In this document: positions 60,101 to 64,000 of the stretch, piece by piece
Numbering within the stretch: position 1 is the stretch's first letter
Layout: each line of letters starts with the position of its first letter
Source: Pelomyxa schiedti
Taxonomy: Eukaryota > Evosea > Pelobiontida > Pelomyxidae
Direction: 5' to 3'
Length of the DNA: 64,000 nt
Assembly (NCBI GenBank): GCA_020536535.1
Contig: JAHLWZ010000690.1
Location: forward strand, 1,889-65,888
Notes under the pieces: model-generated
Told to the model about the DNA's origin: nothing
Database searches by the model: none
The model's input: the letters and a program-made list of their open reading frames with translations, nothing else
Position numbers and translations under genes: made by a program

Positions 60101-61491
60101 CACATTCAAAAATACAAGCTTTTTCAAGTTGTTGAAAGCCAAATTGTACCACTGGTCAATCTCAACCCCGAACGAGCCATAAAAATGCTTGTAGCCAATA
60201 CTGACAAAGTTGATGTATGTAATCATTGATTAGCATACAATGTTAATTCCCATTAAAAGATTCACCAAGTTGCCAAACAACTTGACACAGAAGAGACTCA
60301 CCACCACCTTCTTAAATACATGCATGAATTATTTGTGAAAGATTCGAGCATGTACGATCTGGGGCAAGAAATGCACCGCTTGCAAGTCGAACTTTACTCA
60401 AAATACATATCATCAAACTATCCACCACAGGAGCTTCAACCAAGGCAGATGAGCCTTACATCATCTGCCCCACCCCCCTCATCAACTGGACCATCTCCAA
60501 GTCTCACGGCCAGTGCACCAATGACTCCATCGGCAAGTCTTGCTGCCAGTGCTACTGAAATCGCCAAGGCAACAGCACTTGCCGTTACATCACAGCCCAA
60601 GATGTACTCACGTGATGCTCTGTTAGCATTCCTCAGGACAAGCAATTTCTACCCTCTTGAAGCTTGTAAGTTTAAGAATGCTTTTGGTGAATTCTTACAC
60701 CATGGTAGGTGAAGAAGTTTGCGCAAAGTATAAAATGCACAAGGAGCAAGCTTTCATTCTAACAAGGATGGGTTCTACAAGTCAAGCTCTAAAAATTTAC
60801 ATGACACAAATAAGAGACATTACGGCTGTGTGCACACTGTGTGTCATTCATTTCCCTAATTTCATACACTAGGCAATTGAGTTCGTAAAGCAACAAAATG
60901 ACAGTAAACTCTGGGATGAGCTTATCACTCATGCAGTACTTGCTCCGCCCGAGTCCCGATACATCACTGCACTCCTGGAGAACTTGGGTGTAGCTCTTGT
61001 GGACCCCATCACATTGATGAAGAGAATCCCCAATAACAAGAACATAGAAGGCGTTCGCGGCACTATGATTAAAATTTTCGCTGATCATAACATTGAAGTA
61101 TGTGCCCGCTACCATCTCAATATAACGGGCACTAGACATCCCTAAGAGAAGGCTGTAATGCAATTCTTATTGCTGATGCTGTGGAATTATTCCAGAGTCT
61201 CCTTCATGGCCTAACCAAGGGCTTCCGTATGGATATGGAAGCCAAGTATAAATTCAATTTCATAACTAATGATTCAAACAGTGATATGAAATGTAATAAC
61301 CATCACAAAAAAAAAACTCAAGGTGCATTTCCTGTGCCGGTGAAGTTATCCAAACCAAGACCACTGAGGATTTCGTTATATTTTACTGTGGTCACGTTGC
61401 CCACATGAGATGCAGTGTACATGACAAAGTATACTCCCAAGAAGCTCCACACACAACACTAACTGGGAGGGGAAAAAACCAACACTAACAC

Positions 61492-61532
<41 letters not shown>

Positions 61533-62279
61533 GACACAAGTACCCGCGAGCAACAACAACAACAGCAGCAACAATAACAACAACAACAACAACAACAACA
61601 ACGCGGAAGCCGAAGCGGAAGAGGACGACGAGGACAGCGACGACGACGCGGCCGGCAGCGACGATGACATGGACGCAGCCCGTGCCGCCGCCGTAAGGAA
61701 CGCCAGAAGAATGAGCGTCGTCCCCCAACGCCGCGCAGGTGTGTTGTTTGTTGTGTGTTGTGTGTGTTGTTGGTGTTGTTGCCTTGTTTATACTACAAGC
61801 TTCACTACTTATTGTATAGAAAACATAGCTGTAATGTACCTACAAAGTGAATACAACAACTGCACCCAACACACTCCACTCACACCCATACAATGGTCAA
61901 ATCGTTTTTTGCACCACTTCGTACTTGCACTCACTCACACAACACAGTGCCATTGCTGGCTGGAATGAAGCACATATTCTCGTGCCCGTCGTGCAACAGC
62001 TTGACGATGCAAAAGAAGAGGCTGGAGGAGAGGCAGAAGCAAAGGGTGCTGCGCCTACAGCGAGCCAAGCAGCGGGCCATAAACGAGAGGCAGCTCAGGG
62101 AGCAGCACAAGCAGCACCTCATACAGCAGCAGCTTCAGCAGCAGAGGCTGCAGCAACAGCAACAGCAGCAGCAACAGAGGCAGAGGATGGCAATGATGCC
62201 TTCTGACCAGCAGGGCCAGCTGGCTTCTTCATCCAGCAGTGCTGATATTAGAAATAGGAGTAGGACTGCTCACTTGTAG
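57138..62279 (+). CDS. VPS41: VPS41, HOPS-complex subunit
   Basis: Tethers late endosomes or lysosomes/vacuoles. The N-terminal exon is Ala/Ser/Gly and acidic (MSTSSLADLLGVSAASL onward); an intron joins PWEK to ETEQQTEIVDEKVEDIQ. Core order follows VPS41: EENSEGEEEPLLKYKRL, GFTDGTIAHIHQQSGG, CASVDSSGTFAAFCYEDGKI, GNSVILREMKSVLG, ASPSPILGLKWRG, FIASRRDPDDHIGYLL, WQKWVFRFAELGSLHV, IARYLPTEDPVLEHMYYELV, MKQHDKALHVFLQAGKGPIF, LVNLNPERAIKMLVANTDKV, FVKQQNDSKLWDELITHAVL, ALLENLGVALVDPITLMKRI. The C-terminal RING has CISCAGEV, FYCGHVAHMRC, then a long Asn/Gln/Asp insertion (about 61480-61735), and only then CPSCNSLTMQKKR and a Gln-rich tail. More than 15 introns. Confidence 0.85.
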
Positions 62280-62392
62280 TAGGTTGTTTGTGTTGTTTGC
62301 TTATGATCGTGTTTCCGTTTGTTTTTAAAAGAAGTACCTCTTTGGATGACAAACACTTGTTAATTATTTTGCCACCACAACATTAAGTTAGG

Positions 62393-64000
62393 TTCTTGGC
62401 TAGGTTTTCTAGTATTTGGTAGGTCATAAGCTTCTTTCGAGAAAATGCAATTTCGAGAGGAGTCCCATCACAGCAACGTTTGAATGGGTCCGCTCCAAGC
62501 GCAATTAACTGGGAACGTAGTTAGGAGGTTTGTGTAATTCTTTAGAATCTTTGTACAAAGTCAAGTACATATTATGTAGAATGATACAAAAAGAAAAAAA
62601 GGAAACGTACCGCTCTAAGAACCTCAGGTGGGGCACCACCGTAGCAGGCTTGGTGTAACGGGGCATAGCCGGACTTGGACTGTGGATGCACAGAGTTCGC
62701 AAACAGGCGTGGGTTTTGTTGAATGATTTCCAGTACTTTGGTCCACTCATAGTCTCGGGATGCTTGCTTCAAAATTGCTACCTTTGTGGCAAGGTCCGGT
62801 TGTGCTGGAAGTTGACAGCGCCTTAGTAGAAACGGGTGTAGCTCCCCACTGTGGATGGCGGAGTATGCCGCGACCTTTGAAAAATTACATAAGTATTTTT
62901 GGGTGGAAAAAGGGGAAGTAATTCTCACTTCTGCAAACGATGGAATGTTAAGGGCAGTAGCGGTACCAATACTTCCGCCAGATGGCGGAGGAGCTGCAAC
63001 GCCAAAAGTGCCGTTACTTGCTGTATCCCAGTAGATTCCCTGTGGGGCCGTGTCTTCCAGAACTCTGTCAAACCACCATAACTTCAGATATGACTCCTTG
63101 GGGAGTGGTAATGATGGCTTGGCAAGTGCAAGCTGTGTGGCACGTTGGGCTATTATGAAATTAGCAATATCTCGCGGGGAGAGTGCACTAAGGTCGGTTG
63201 CTGTAGGGGCAAGGCTGCGCAGAGCAGAACCCTTTTAATTGTTTGATGGTTGTGAGATTATGAAGAATCCAAACCTCAGATGAATCATAGCGAAAGACAT
63301 GAGACTCGCCACCTAACTCCAGTGTCCACACAGAATCCCCAGAGGTGAGTGAAATGTGTGGGGGAAAGAGGAATGCACTTCTGTGCAATTGTTGAACTGC
63401 AAGAAGGAGTGTTCTGCAGAAAGTGTTGGAGAGGAACGAAAATGCATGTAGAGATATGACGGGCATGGCGGTTGGGGTTGCGGCAAGACTGCTACTGGCT
63501 ATGGTTGGCGTTAACTTGGCCTGCAATATAGTAGAGAGCAATGTAAGAACCGTTCTGTACAGGGAAGAGAAAGGGAATCCTACCGCAGAAGAGGTCACAC
63601 TTGCAGAAGTAGTGGTATGTTGCGATGTTGGGGATGTGGGTGTGGTTTTTTCTTCCAGGAGTGAAGATATAACCTCCAGTAAGGAGTAATTCTTTTTATA
63701 ATTTGTCGCCAGGTTATCCTGGGGAAAGAAAAAAAAAAAAAAGGGAATGTAGCATAAGAAAACATTTTAATGGTAAATGCATCACAACTTTCGGCAAAGA
63801 GCTCGGTGATCTATCCAAGGGACACAACAGTTCCGTTTTAGCCTCTTTCACAGCCTGGTCAACCAAAACTTGTAAACATGGCGTGCAAAACGAGTGCATG
63901 CACTCCAACGCCCTGCGAGCGTAGTAGCAAAAAACAAAACAAAAAAAAACAAAAAAAAAAAACCATAAGAAACACACCGTGGTTCCCTCAAATCCAAGGC
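62393..64000 (-). CDS. RING-ankyrin protein, N-terminus beyond window
   Basis: Reading leftward from the window end: a RING half with ALECMHSFCTPCLQVLVDQA and ELLCPLDRSPSSLPK (spaced Cys/His of a C3HC4 finger), joined after an intron to DNLATNYKKNYSLLEVISSL, the post-RING pattern of TRIM-like ligases. A Ser/Thr linker and hydrophobic region follow (about 63190-63600), then ATDLSALSPRDIANFIIAQR, SLPLPKESYLKLWWFDRVLE, and C-terminal ankyrin repeats: AAYSAIHSGELHPFLLRRCQ, SGYAPLHQACYGGAPPEVLR, GADPFKRCCDGTPLEIAFSR, ending LAKNLT*. It is a probable E3 ubiquitin ligase. The first Cys pair of the RING and the start codon are beyond base 64000. Confidence 0.7.

Noticed and set aside
61485-61600. CAA repeat as a telomere-like or satellite sequence
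   Set aside because: It is in frame within the VPS41 C-terminus, encoding Asn/Gln runs typical of protist proteins.

Overview
The window is protein-coding nuclear DNA from a flagellated, intron-rich, gene-dense unicellular eukaryote. Genes are cut by many short introns (about 40-70 nt, GT-AG, often with CTAAC/CTAAT/CTGAAC close to the 3' splice site). A U2 snRNA gene is present, and intergenic gaps are often under 250 bp. The ciliary genes (IFT56 and an axonemal dynein intermediate chain) imply a motile flagellum. A PINCH/paxillin-type LIM adaptor, MOB1 and a septation-type kinase point towards Amorphea/Obazoa or a nearby lineage. I cannot name the organism. All gene models were spliced by eye, so exon ends are approximate and names rest on remembered family motifs, not searches.

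Layout. 1-571: end of a TKL kinase. 600-1960: first copy of a hairpin-rich repeat next to a tRNA-like gene. 2.0-5.9 kb (minus): IFT56 and signal peptidase subunit SPC3. 6.1-7.2 kb: a protein with a duplicated unknown domain. 7.5-9.3 kb (minus): lipoate-protein ligase. 9.5-11.0 kb: Cys-rich membrane receptor-like protein. 11.4-15.7 kb: RRM-like protein and LD-LIM adaptor. 15.8-17.0 kb (minus): MOB1. 17.3-19.2 kb: SLC35F-like transporter. 19.3-19.5 kb (minus): U2 snRNA. 19.7-23.0 kb: F-box protein and OTU deubiquitinase. 23.2-25.1 kb (minus): a Rho-like GTPase/F-box/Hint fusion. 25.3-25.4 kb (minus): candidate permuted tRNA. 25.6-28.0 kb: a small membrane protein, an acidic hypothetical protein and TRAP-beta. 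28.2-29.6 kb: second, inverted copy of the repeat. 30.1-35.6 kb: kinase/WD40 fusion. 35.7-40.0 kb: ankyrin-like repeat protein and dynein intermediate chain. 40.3-45.6 kb (minus): ubiquitin-specific protease. 45.7-51.4 kb: small protein, cyclin, ependymin-like secreted protein and two-RRM protein. 51.5-56.8 kb (minus): xylose isomerase, long-chain acyl-CoA synthetase and a small membrane protein. 57.1-62.3 kb: VPS41. 62.4-64 kb (minus): RING-ankyrin protein cut by the window edge.

The genes form no operon; they are a mixed housekeeping set: cilium, ER translocation (SPC3, TRAP-beta), ubiquitin system (F-box, OTU, USP, RING), trafficking, and lipid or sugar metabolism. Two patterns cut across genes. 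First, many genes open with a GC-rich first exon encoding low-complexity Gly/Ser/Thr/Pro/acidic sequence, while the body is more AT-rich. Second, the octamer ATTATGGG (or its complement) occurs 18 times where about 2 would be expected, mostly near gene starts, inside hairpin loops or upstream of U2, and in any reading frame. The most unusual items are the GTPase/F-box/Hint protein, the possible permuted tRNA, the octamer, the LD-motif/five-LIM hybrid, and the inverted tRNA-linked hairpin repeat.
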